Source of the DNA: JACCXJ01 sp052387115
GTDB lineage: Bacteria; Pseudomonadota; Gammaproteobacteria; JACCXJ01
Assembly: GCA_052387115.1 (NCBI GenBank)
Contig: JBQTJM010000030.1
Span: forward strand, 1-6,707
Direction: 5' to 3'
DNA length: 6,707 nucleotides
Each line of letters starts with the position of its first letter. The first letter of the stretch is position 1. The notes under the pieces are model-generated. The model was not told the DNA's origin and searched no databases. It saw only the letters and a list, made by a program, of their open reading frames with translations. Positions 1 through 4,149 of this stretch are shown here, in pieces. Position numbers and translations under genes: made by a program.

Positions 1-199
1 CGACCCCGGGCCTGGCCGCCGCAAGGGCACGCACCACGGCAACGGAGCCGTCGCACGATCCGTCATCAACGACGATTATCTCCAATGGTTGCATGGATTG
101 GGCGAAGACGCTTTCGAGCGCGTGGCCTACATAGCGCTCGTGGTTGTAGAGCGACATAATGACGGAAACGCTGCCGTCGTTGTACGTATTCGCCTTCAT
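1..199 (-). CDS. Family 2 glycosyltransferase, N-terminal fragment
   Basis: Partial gene running off the left edge; only the first 66 or so residues are visible. The reading frame starts at an ATG at 199. Residues 11-23 read VSVIMSLYNHERY, the first beta strand and nucleotide-binding turn of GT-A fold family 2 glycosyltransferases, and residues 40-51 read EIIVVDDGSCDG, with the family's conserved (D/V)DGS(x)D nucleotide-sugar binding segment at 45-50. These enzymes transfer a sugar from a nucleotide-sugar donor at the cytoplasmic side of the membrane. The acceptor cannot be told from this fragment. Being on the same strand as the pilin and TfpZ-like genes 4-5 kb away, it could belong to a surface glycan or pilin-modification locus, but that is inference. 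No clear Shine-Dalgarno sequence precedes the ATG, so the start is the best available rather than proven. Confidence 0.8.
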   Translation of the reverse strand, partial: MKANTYNDGSVSVIMSLYNHERYVGHALESVFAQSMQPLEIIVVDDGSCDGSVAVVRALAAARPGV

Positions 200-230
200 C
201 GGGATCGAAGCATAGGAAAGTCGAACATGT

Positions 231-456
231 GTGTCAACGGACGGAGAGTTGGTACGCACCAAGGCCAACGCGGACAACCGCGTTCTGCTGCTCGGCCGAC
301 AAGTGTGCGAAGCCTGCTTCGGTCCACCCAGGCAGTCGAGCACGAGTCACCTCGTCTTCAGGACGCCGTGGCCCGGCGACCCGCGTGTCAATATCCAGAA
401 CGACAAGGCGGACGTTGCGGGCCATCGAGAAAGTTGCGGCGGGAAAGCGATGGTAA
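231..456 (+). pseudogene. Decayed hicA toxin gene (second copy)
   Basis: Remnant of a HicA-type mRNA interferase gene. Bases 303-406 match the intact hicA at 2920-3023 with only three differences in about 104 bases, covering the core that encodes VCEACFGPPRQSSTSHLVF and PWPGDPRVNIQND. A 26-base deletion after position 406 shifts the frame; the last codons (RAIEKVAAGKR) return in another frame and end at a TAA at 454-456. Upstream of 303 the nucleotide match stops abruptly, although the frame from a GTG at 231 still resembles a HicA N-terminus (ELVRTKANADNRVLLLGRQ). No hicB follows: the bases after 456 lead directly into a repeat element. It is non-functional as read, and is either a decayed sister module or a partial duplication. 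Confidence 0.8.
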
Positions 457-516
457 GGAAGGCCTGCACCTTCCCTACCCACCCCTATCAGGAAACGACG
501 AGCTGTCCGGCAAGAG

Positions 517-596
517 AAAAGCCCCTCGCGGGGACCGCGCTTTGGGGCTGCCTGGGTTTCCCGGATCCCGCTTCGTCGCATCCGGCTACGATGGCT
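517..596 (-). repeat. REP-terminator element, copy A
   Basis: First of six related elements. On the minus strand it carries GTAG (complement of 586-589), a REP-like hairpin formed by CCGGAT at 580-585 and ATCCGG within 560-566, and a GC-rich second palindrome at 517-543. In this copy the second stem is damaged: the right arm reads ACCGCGCTTT instead of GAGGGGCTTT. Its closest relative is copy F at 6377; both share a CTGTCCGG left flank (502-509 here) and a shortened right REP arm. Confidence 0.85.
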
Positions 597-784
597 CACC
601 CGTTGACATCGACCTCACTTATGCGTGCGATCACGCATACCAATGGACCATCGTCAGCCCAGGGATCCTGGAAAACTCGCTCACGTTGTGTGTCACAGGC
701 TGCTCTGAGACAACCCGATGCTTTGGCGACCGCCTTGAGCTTGCGCGCCGTGTCTTCATCCAGATATAGATCGACCTGCGCCAT
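596..784 (-). pseudogene. Decayed ribbon-helix-helix antitoxin
   Basis: The ATG at 784 is preceded by a good Shine-Dalgarno (GAGGTGG about 7 nt upstream). The first 24 residues (MAQVDLYLDEDTARK then LKAVAKASG) look like the N-terminal strand and first helix of a ribbon-helix-helix antitoxin that would bind an operator as a dimer and neutralise a partner toxin. After ASG the expected continuation (LSQS...) lies in the neighbouring frame, as if one base had been gained or lost near 714, and that frame soon hits a stop. The original frame runs on without family resemblance to a TGA at 596, at the edge of repeat copy A. No toxin gene follows. A TATACT-like hexamer lies at 830-835 on the minus strand, 46 nt upstream. 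Probably a dead antitoxin remnant; a short expressed peptide is possible. Confidence 0.55.
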
Positions 785-866
785 GGATAGCCACCTCGAG
801 CGAATAACGCCTGTTCGCGTATATGGGCAAGTATAAGTGGCATAGCCCTCGCGCGCCATAGTGCCT

Positions 867-916
867 GTAGCCCGTAGCCCGTAGGGCGGGTTAGCGGCTT
901 TATCGCGTAACCCGCC
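867..916. repeat. GTAG repeats and GGCGGGTTA palindrome
   Basis: GTAGCCC occurs twice in tandem at 867-880, followed by GTAGGGC. The nine-base arm GGCGGGTTA at 885-893 is perfectly complementary to TAACCCGCC at 908-916, with a 14-base loop. A GTAG foot before a hairpin is the known layout of REP sequences recognised by RAYT transposases. It lies 24 bases beyond the stop codon of the 940-1182 gene and could also fold in its 3' transcript end. Confidence 0.75.
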
Positions 917-939
917 TTTCGAGATTTTGCGATGTGAGA

Positions 940-1182
940 TTACACTAGCTTGACCAATATGCCCACCAACAAGGATACTTGCGCGAGGGCAAGCCCAACC
1001 ATCCATTTGATCACGTCTAATTTGAGCTCGGCGAGGTCTGACTTGGTTACGAACTGCGTGGCGACCGATTCCGAAAGCGCCTCTTGTTGCGCTTCCGCCA
1101 TGGCCTTGGCCTGGGCCTCGGGGACGCCGGCGGCCTTGAGCCTTTCGACGAACTTGAGGGTATCAAAGGTAACCGTTGTCAT
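940..1182 (-). CDS. DUF1640-like coiled-coil membrane protein
   Basis: Encodes 80 residues. The start MTTVTFDTLKFVERLKAAGV followed by PEAQAKAMAEAQQEAL is the characteristic opening of small DUF1640-type (CCDC90-like) bacterial proteins: a predicted amphipathic helix/coiled coil over about residues 10-55 and one C-terminal membrane segment at about 58-79 (WMVGLALAQVSLLVGILVKL). Function in bacteria is not established; mitochondrial relatives act as membrane-anchored regulatory subunits, which should not be transferred to this protein. The protein is short for the family, with little coiled coil between residue 45 and the membrane helix. The ATG at 1182 has no Shine-Dalgarno, but an extended -10 element sits six bases upstream, so a leaderless message is likely. 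It stands alone, in the same direction as vapBC, separated from it by repeat copy B. Confidence 0.75.
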   Translation of the reverse strand: MTTVTFDTLKFVERLKAAGVPEAQAKAMAEAQQEALSESVATQFVTKSDLAELKLDVIKWMVGLALAQVSLLVGILVKLV

Positions 1183-1188
1183 GGGGGC

Positions 1189-1197
1189 AGTATAGCA
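1189..1197 (-). promoter_or_regulatory. Extended -10 promoter, leaderless start
   Basis: On the minus strand TGCTATACT forms an extended -10 element (TG, one base, then TATACT at 1194-1189). Exactly six bases (GCCCCC) separate the hexamer from the ATG at 1182, so the expected transcription start is at or next to the A of the start codon. There is no convincing -35 box and no ribosome-binding site. Confidence 0.55.
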
Positions 1198-1208
1198 TGG
1201 TCAAGAAC

Positions 1209-1313
1209 AAAGCCCCTCGGGGAGGGGCATTGGAGTTGCCGTGGGTGCCAGGCGGCGCCAGGGTGGCTGTGAGCCTGGTTTCCCGGATTCTTCGCTACAT
1301 CCGGGCTACGCTT
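1209..1313 (-). repeat. REP-terminator element, copy B
   Basis: The terminator-like stem is GCCCCTC at 1212-1218 with GAGGGGC at 1222-1228, followed on the minus strand by TTTGTT. The REP hairpin is CCCGGAT at 1282-1288 with ATCCGGG at 1299-1305, and its GTAG (complement of 1306-1309) contains the vapC stop codon. Between the two hairpins this copy carries about 25 extra bases (roughly 1244-1270, including the palindrome GGCGCC) shared only with copy C. Confidence 0.88.
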
Positions 1314-1740
1314 GGTAGCGTTTCAGATCACCGAGCCACAAGATCCGCCCGCGGCTCCGTGCCTTCTTGAAATACCGGGTGTCGGAAGTGATCAGCTGTC
1401 CATCCTCGGCATGGAATGCGACGGCGTGATAGAGGGTGTCGAACAGATGATGATCGAGTTGGATCGCGAGATCGAGGGCGGTACGGTAGATTTCTGGTGA
1501 GTCCGCGACGGGCACCTCGAGGTGCACCAGGTCCATGAGATCCTGCTGGGCCACGTCCGGGCTGATGCGAGCCAACACGGCCGCTGCTTCGGCGATCCAG
1601 TGCACGGGCTGCAACAGGTCCACCTCGCCACGCTGGTACGCGAGCAACAGATCCAGTGCCTGATCGACGTTCGGTTCCGATTCGCGCTCAGGCTGTAGCC
1701 ACTTGATGACGACGCTGGCATCGACTACGTGGCGGGTCAC
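1306..1740 (-). CDS. vapC: VapC-type PIN-domain ribonuclease toxin
   Basis: Encodes 144 residues, slightly long for VapC. The PIN-domain acidic residues are present: D7 in HVVDASVVIKW, E51 in WIAEAAAVLA, D101 in HLFDTLYHAVA, and D120 in LITSDTRYF. This arrangement coordinates Mg2+/Mn2+ for endoribonuclease activity; VapC toxins cleave tRNA or rRNA and are held inactive by the VapB partner. The start is a GTG at 1740 that overlaps the vapB stop (GTGA), indicating translational coupling downstream of vapB. The stop TAG at 1306-1308 lies inside the GTAG of repeat copy B, and the last residues (QA) are encoded by sequence belonging to the repeat. No frameshift or missing catalytic residue is seen, so this module looks functional. 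The RNA target cannot be inferred. Confidence 0.92.
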   Translation of the reverse strand: MTRHVVDASVVIKWLQPERESEPNVDQALDLLLAYQRGEVDLLQPVHWIAEAAAVLARISPDVAQQDLMDLVHLEVPVADSPEIYRTALDLAIQLDHHLFDTLYHAVAFHAEDGQLITSDTRYFKKARSRGRILWLGDLKRYQA

Positions 1741-1970
1741 GGGCGACCTTCGTCACGGGCCCTGCGGATCTCTTCCGCGCTCACCGCCGGTCTACCACGA
1801 CGCCGGGTCAGGATATGGTCGATGGCTTGCGCGCGGCGACTGCGCCTTTTCTCCCGCTCCACGGCCTCCAACATCAGCTCGGCAATGACCGCGCTCTTGT
1901 TGCGGTTGGCGAAAGTCTCGTTGAACAGTTGCTTCACATCAGCAGGTACGCTGAAGTTGACGCTTGCCAT
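1737..1970 (-). CDS. vapB: VapB-type antitoxin
   Basis: Encodes 77 residues. The N-terminal part (MASVNFSVPADVKQLFNETF, then ANRNKSAVIAELMLEAVERE) has the strand-helix-helix pattern of a ribbon-helix-helix DNA-binding domain over residues 1-45. The charged C-terminal tail (RRAQAIDHILTRRRGR, PAVSAEEIRRARDEGR) is the expected toxin-wrapping segment, and PAVSAEEIRRARDEGR resembles the end of antitoxins paired with PIN toxins. The ATG at 1970 is well supported by AGGAGCG six bases upstream. The stop overlaps the vapC start by four bases, as is usual for vapBC operons. The protein should bind VapC directly and repress the shared promoter at 2001-2029. Confidence 0.88.
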   Translation of the reverse strand: MASVNFSVPADVKQLFNETFANRNKSAVIAELMLEAVEREKRRSRRAQAIDHILTRRRGRPAVSAEEIRRARDEGRP

Positions 1971-2000
1971 GGATCGCTCCTCTCAGTGAGTTTGATGGCG

Positions 2001-2029
2001 AGAGTACGCTTTGCTAGTGAAAGTTTCAA
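2001..2029 (-). promoter_or_regulatory. Candidate vapBC promoter
   Basis: On the minus strand TTGAAA (complement of 2024-2029) and TACTCT (complement of 2001-2006) are separated by 17 bases, a good -35 with a weaker -10. The predicted leader of about 25-30 nt contains the AGGAGCG ribosome-binding site of vapB. Repression by VapB-VapC here would be normal for the family, but no clear operator palindrome was found. Confidence 0.5.
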
Positions 2030-2089
2030 CAACGCGGGGGGCGGCCATGCGGCAGCGTTCTAGTCCGTGCCGTAAAACACAGATCTCCT

Positions 2090-2193
2090 CGCAGGAAGGG
2101 CCTTTGGGGTTGCCGTGGGTGCCAGGAGGCGCCAGGGTGGCTTGTGAGGCTGGTCTCCCGGATTGCGCCTCGCTGCATCCGAGCTACGCTGGC
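2090..2193 (-). repeat. REP-terminator element, copy C
   Basis: REP hairpin arms are CCCGGAT at 2157-2163 and ATCCGAG at 2177-2183 (one mismatch); GTAG is the complement of 2184-2187. The terminator half is eroded: TCCTCGCAGGAAGGGCCTTT at about 2087-2106 no longer pairs well. It carries the same extra block between the hairpins (about 2119-2148) as copy B. The end of brnA lies inside it. Confidence 0.85.
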
Positions 2194-2465
2194 TTGACCT
2201 TGCTCAGACGTTCAGCCATACGGGTCTGCCAGCCCGGGCCGGTAGCCTTCCATCGTGCGATAACGTCCTCTGGCAGTCGAAGAGAGATCAGTTTTCGCGG
2301 GTTCAAAATCCTCGGACGGCCGCCTTTCTTGACCTTGGCACGAGCGAGCATCTCGTTCGTGAGCTCCGGCAACTCCTTGTACTCGTTCGGTCGAATGACG
2401 TGGGTGTCCACGCGAGAGAGCTCAGACTTCAAGATACGGCGCGAGGCGGGTTTGTTCACGATCAT
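2184..2465 (-). CDS. brnA: BrnA-type antitoxin
   Basis: Encodes 93 residues from the ATG at 2465 (MIVNKPASRRILKSELSRVD). An open frame extends 13 codons further upstream, but that part lies in brnT coding sequence and does not look like BrnA. Residues 20-50 carry the family's acidic middle (EYKELPELTNEML, followed by ARAKVKKGGRPR), and residues 58-88 (KLISLRLPEDVIARWKA, TGPGWQTRMAERL) match the C-terminal ribbon-helix-helix region by which BrnA dimers repress the brnTA promoter. It should neutralise the BrnT ribonuclease. The gene overlaps the end of brnT by 44 bases. The stop TAG and the final residues PA are supplied by repeat copy C. The antitoxin is intact although its toxin is frameshifted. 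Confidence 0.88.
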   Translation of the reverse strand: MIVNKPASRRILKSELSRVDTHVIRPNEYKELPELTNEMLARAKVKKGGRPRILNPRKLISLRLPEDVIARWKATGPGWQTRMAERLSKVKPA

Positions 2466-2698
2466 TGGCTTTCCGCATGCTGAATATGTGGCGGACCGAG
2501 CCACGCGGGGTGTAGCCGACGACGACCATACGGCCCGGTGAGCGTGCCGTAGCAGATGGTTCGGCGTTCACCATAGTCTTTGCGCGTGTCCTCGACCTCG
2601 ACCGTGATGCCTGCGAAAACGATGAGTGCGTCCTCGAAGTCAAGCCCCCGTTCGGTAAGTGTTCGGGCACGCTTGGCCGGGTCGTAGGTGACGCGCAC
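2422..2698 (-). pseudogene. brnT: BrnT-type ribonuclease toxin, frameshifted
   Basis: From a GTG at 2698 the frame reads MRVTYDPAKRARTLTERGLD and FEDALIVFAGITVEVEDTRK DYGERR, the N-terminal half of the BrnT family, which are RelE-fold ribonuclease toxins. At residue 55 the family sequence moves to a neighbouring frame (RMVVVGYTPRGSVRHIFSMR, KANDREQTRLAPYLEV) that ends at 2422. One extra base within GGGC at 2533-2536 explains this; without it the product would be 91 residues, the usual family length. As read, the original frame continues to 2462 with unrelated residues, so the toxin is inactive unless this is a sequencing error in a G/C run or a programmed frameshift. An intact BrnA overlaps its 3' end. 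A TACAAT hexamer lies six bases before the GTG, suggesting leaderless transcription. Confidence 0.85.
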
Positions 2699-2704
2699 CG
2701 GGTT

Positions 2705-2733
2705 ATTGTAGCTACGGAAACAAGGGCGCGCAA
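2705..2733 (-). promoter_or_regulatory. Candidate brnTA promoter, leaderless start
   Basis: On the minus strand TACAAT (complement of 2705-2710, five of six consensus bases) lies 17 bases after TTGCGC (complement of 2728-2733). Six bases (AACCCG) separate the hexamer from the GTG start at 2698, so the message would begin at or beside the start codon. No Shine-Dalgarno is seen. BrnA would be expected to repress here. Confidence 0.5.
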
Positions 2734-2753
2734 GCGGGCGCCATCATCTCCCC

Positions 2754-2790
2754 CGTAGGACGCAACAGCGTGGGCGAATCGCGCCCTACG
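2754..2790. repeat. Intergenic palindrome with GTAG feet
   Basis: CGTAGGACGC at 2754-2763 pairs with GCGCCCTACG at 2781-2790 (nine of ten bases), with a 17-base loop. Both outer ends read as GTAG on their own strand, the layout of a REP-like unit. It sits in the gap between divergent brnT and hicA. Confidence 0.7.
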
Positions 2791-2825
2791 CTTGCTGGGT
2801 TGAAGGGGGCAGCAATCGTGCATCA

Positions 2826-2844
2826 ATAGTGATACTATGCGCCC
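2826..2844 (+). promoter_or_regulatory. hicAB promoter and candidate operator
   Basis: ATAGT at 2826-2830 and ACTAT at 2834-2838 form a perfect inverted repeat around GAT. Overlapping it, TGATACTAT at 2830-2838 reads as an extended -10 element (TG, one base, TACTAT). Six bases (GCGCCC) then lead to the hicA ATG at 2845, with no ribosome-binding site, so a leaderless message is likely. The palindrome over the -10 box is a natural site for repression by the ribbon-helix-helix domain of HicB; this is inferred. Confidence 0.5.
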
Positions 2845-3096
2845 ATGACAGGGATAGCGGACATCGTGGCAAGGATGCGTAGGCAGCCGGCTGCCGTGCG
2901 ATTCTTGGAGCTACGCCGAGTGTGCGAAGCCTACTTCGGTCCGCCCAGGCAGTCGAGCACGAGTCACCTCGTCTTCAGGACGCCGTGGCCCGGCGACCCG
3001 CGGGTCAATATCCAGAACGACAAAGGAAAAGCGAAGGTTTATCAGGTACGACAGGTGTTGCGGGCCATCGAGAAGGTTGAGGCGGGAAAACGATGA
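2845..3096 (+). CDS. hicA: HicA-type mRNA interferase toxin
   Basis: Encodes 83 residues. The first part (MTGIADIVARMRRQPAAVRF, ELRRVCEAYFG) and the core PPRQSSTSHLVFRTPWPGD, followed by PRVNIQNDKGKAKVYQVRQV, match the HicA subfamily with a dsRNA-binding-like alpha-beta-beta-beta-alpha fold. H41 in the SSTSHLVF strand is the expected catalytic histidine, and the C-terminal helix (VRQVLRAIEKVEAGKR) is present. HicA cleaves mRNA independently of the ribosome. The stop overlaps the hicB start (ATGA), so the pair is translationally coupled, toxin gene first. The gene lies opposite to its neighbours. A decayed copy of its last two thirds lies at 303-456. Confidence 0.88.
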   Translation: MTGIADIVARMRRQPAAVRFLELRRVCEAYFGPPRQSSTSHLVFRTPWPGDPRVNIQNDKGKAKVYQVRQVLRAIEKVEAGKR

Positions 3097-3419
3097 AAGA
3101 TCATTACACCTATCGTGTGACGTGGTCGGCGGAGGATGGCGAGCATGTCGGATTGTGCGCGGAGTTCCCCTCGTTGAGCTGGCTTGCCGCGACTCCGGAG
3201 GCGGCGCTCAAGGGGATCCGAAAGGTAGTGGCGCAAACCGTGGACGATTTGCAGCAATCAGGGGAAGAGGTGCCGGAGCCATTTTCCGATCGTCGCTACA
3301 GCGGCCGGTTCATGGTTAGAGTCCCGCCCGAGGTACACCGTGAGCTCGCGACCCGAGCCGCAGAGGAAGGCGTCAGCCTCAACCGGCTGGTCAGTGCGAA
3401 ATTGGCCGCCGAGGGTTAG
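3093..3419 (+). CDS. hicB: HicB-type antitoxin
   Basis: Encodes 108 residues in two parts. Residues 1-55 (YTYRVTWSAEDGEHVGLCAE, FPSLSWLAATPEAALKGIRK) are the degraded RNase H-like HicB domain that blocks HicA. Residues 70-106 (YSGRFMVRVPPEVHRELATR, AAEEGVSLNRLVSAKLA) form a ribbon-helix-helix DNA-binding domain for autoregulation. The start at 3093 overlaps the hicA stop by four bases. The stop TAG at 3417-3419 falls in the foot of a plus-strand REP-like palindrome and shares two bases with the stop of the convergent truncated PIN gene. The module appears intact. Confidence 0.93.
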   Translation: MKDHYTYRVTWSAEDGEHVGLCAEFPSLSWLAATPEAALKGIRKVVAQTVDDLQQSGEEVPEPFSDRRYSGRFMVRVPPEVHRELATRAAEEGVSLNRLVSAKLAAEG

Positions 3420-3446
3420 CCTGGATAGAGGGAAGCGGAATCCGGG
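3416..3446 (+). repeat. REP-like hairpin after hicB, plus orientation
   Basis: TTAG at 3416-3419 is followed by CCTGGAT (3420-3426), GAGGGAAGCGGA in the loop region, and ATCCGGG (3440-3446), one wobble pair in a seven-base stem. It is the plus-strand counterpart of the REP half of the minus-strand elements, without the terminator half. It contains the stop codons of both convergent genes. Confidence 0.75.
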
Positions 3447-3667
3447 GAGTAAGATCGGGCCGTGGTGTGTGCGCTTCGCCACGAAACCGCAGGCTCGAAG
3501 CTCACACCCAGCCGAATCAAGTTCGTTATCCAACGGACCGGTATCTGCGCGTTGTCGCCCTCGACGAGCGCGCTCAGGTTGCGCACACAGGTTTCAAAGC
3601 CCTCCTTGGGGTCGCTGGTGACAAGCCGGACGAGTATGGACGTATCAATCCCGAAGTGTGCCGTCAT
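3416..3667 (-). pseudogene. PIN-domain toxin, 3' truncated
   Basis: From the ATG at 3667 the first 42 residues (MTAHFGIDTSILVRLVTSDP, KEGFETCVRNLSALVEGDNA, QI) are the start of a VapC-like PIN toxin, with the first catalytic aspartate D8 in GIDTSILVRL. After QI (position 3542) family resemblance ends, and the frame continues with unrelated residues to a TAA at 3416-3418 inside the REP-like hairpin. The second and third acidic residues of the PIN active site are therefore missing and the product cannot be an active nuclease. The start overlaps the upstream AbrB-type antitoxin gene by 23 bases. The lost 3' end borders hicB, so arrival of hicAB or REP recombination may have removed it. Confidence 0.75.
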
Positions 3668-3887
3668 GAGGCTCGTCGCGGAAGGTTTCAATATCGAAGG
3701 CGCCCTCGCCGCGGGGAAGCTTGCCGCGTAACGGGGCGAGCCGCGTACGATCGATCCGACGCGCACGCAGGATGAATCCGTCGGGGCTTTGCTCGAGCTC
3801 GAGCCGGTCGCCCGGCTTCACGCCCAAGGCTTCAAGGACGCGGGCGGGAAAGGTGACCTGACGTTTGGCGGTGATTTTGACGATCAT
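3645..3887 (-). CDS. AbrB/MazE-type antitoxin
   Basis: Encodes 80 residues from the ATG at 3887. Residues 1-45 (MIVKITAKRQVTFPARVLEA, LGVKPGDRLELEQSPDGFIL) are a SpoVT/AbrB swapped-hairpin DNA-binding domain: the K-RQVTFP strand-turn and the LGVKPGDRLEL segment are the family signature. The C-terminal part (APLRGKLPRGEGAFDIETFR, DEPHD) is the type of tail that binds PIN toxins, and the truncated PIN toxin gene overlaps its 3' end. With the toxin broken, this antitoxin may be an orphan that still binds DNA, possibly its own promoter at 3906-3944, or may act against related toxins; both are inferences. Earlier in-frame starts upstream would add sequence with no family resemblance. Confidence 0.85.
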   Translation of the reverse strand: MIVKITAKRQVTFPARVLEALGVKPGDRLELEQSPDGFILRARRIDRTRLAPLRGKLPRGEGAFDIETFRDEPHDGTLRD

Positions 3888-3905
3888 GGCGATGGACCAA
3901 ATGCA

Positions 3906-3944
3906 CCTTACTACAATAGTATTCCAGTAAGGAAGGCCGATCAA
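3906..3944 (-). promoter_or_regulatory. Promoter and operator of AbrB-PIN module
   Basis: On the minus strand TTGATC (complement of 3939-3944) and TACTAT (complement of 3916-3921) are 17 bases apart. A perfect seven-base inverted repeat, CCTTACT at 3906-3912 and AGTAAGG at 3926-3932, brackets the -10 box, with a smaller ACTA-CAA-TAGT repeat inside. This is a good autoregulation site for the antitoxin encoded from 3887. Confidence 0.6.
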
Positions 3945-4057
3945 GCCGCCGGCGCTCAGAGCTCGTAGGACGGAACGGCGCGAAGGTGGTTCCGCGGAAT
4001 GATGTGTCATGTGACGGATCGCTCCGACGAGCTTCCATCCTGCGGTGACGCCAAAAG

Positions 4058-4138
4058 AAAAGCCCCTCGCGGGGAGGGGCTTTGGGAGTTACCCTGGTTT
4101 CCCGGATTCCGCTTCGCTGCATCCGGGCTACCGCTGGC
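4058..4138 (-). repeat. REP-terminator element, copy D
   Basis: The best preserved copy. Terminator half: AAAGCCCCTC at 4059-4068 pairs perfectly with GAGGGGCTTT at 4074-4083, loop GCGGG, followed on the minus strand by TTCTTTT. REP half: CCCGGAT at 4101-4107 with ATCCGGG at 4121-4127, then GTAG (complement of 4128-4131). It begins 10-20 bases beyond the stop of the tfpZ-like gene and probably terminates its transcript. Confidence 0.92.
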
Positions 4139-4149
4139 TACGGTGCCGA

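Noticed and set aside
89..836. Long plus-strand open frames over 89-769 and 231-836
   Set aside because: They cross the glycosyltransferase start, the hicA remnant and repeat copy A in inconsistent frames; composition is arginine/serine-rich and no family is recognised beyond the hicA remnant.
2011..2541. 176-codon plus-strand frame over brnA
   Set aside because: Antisense shadow of brnA and repeat copy C; it contains the translated repeat and no domain signature.
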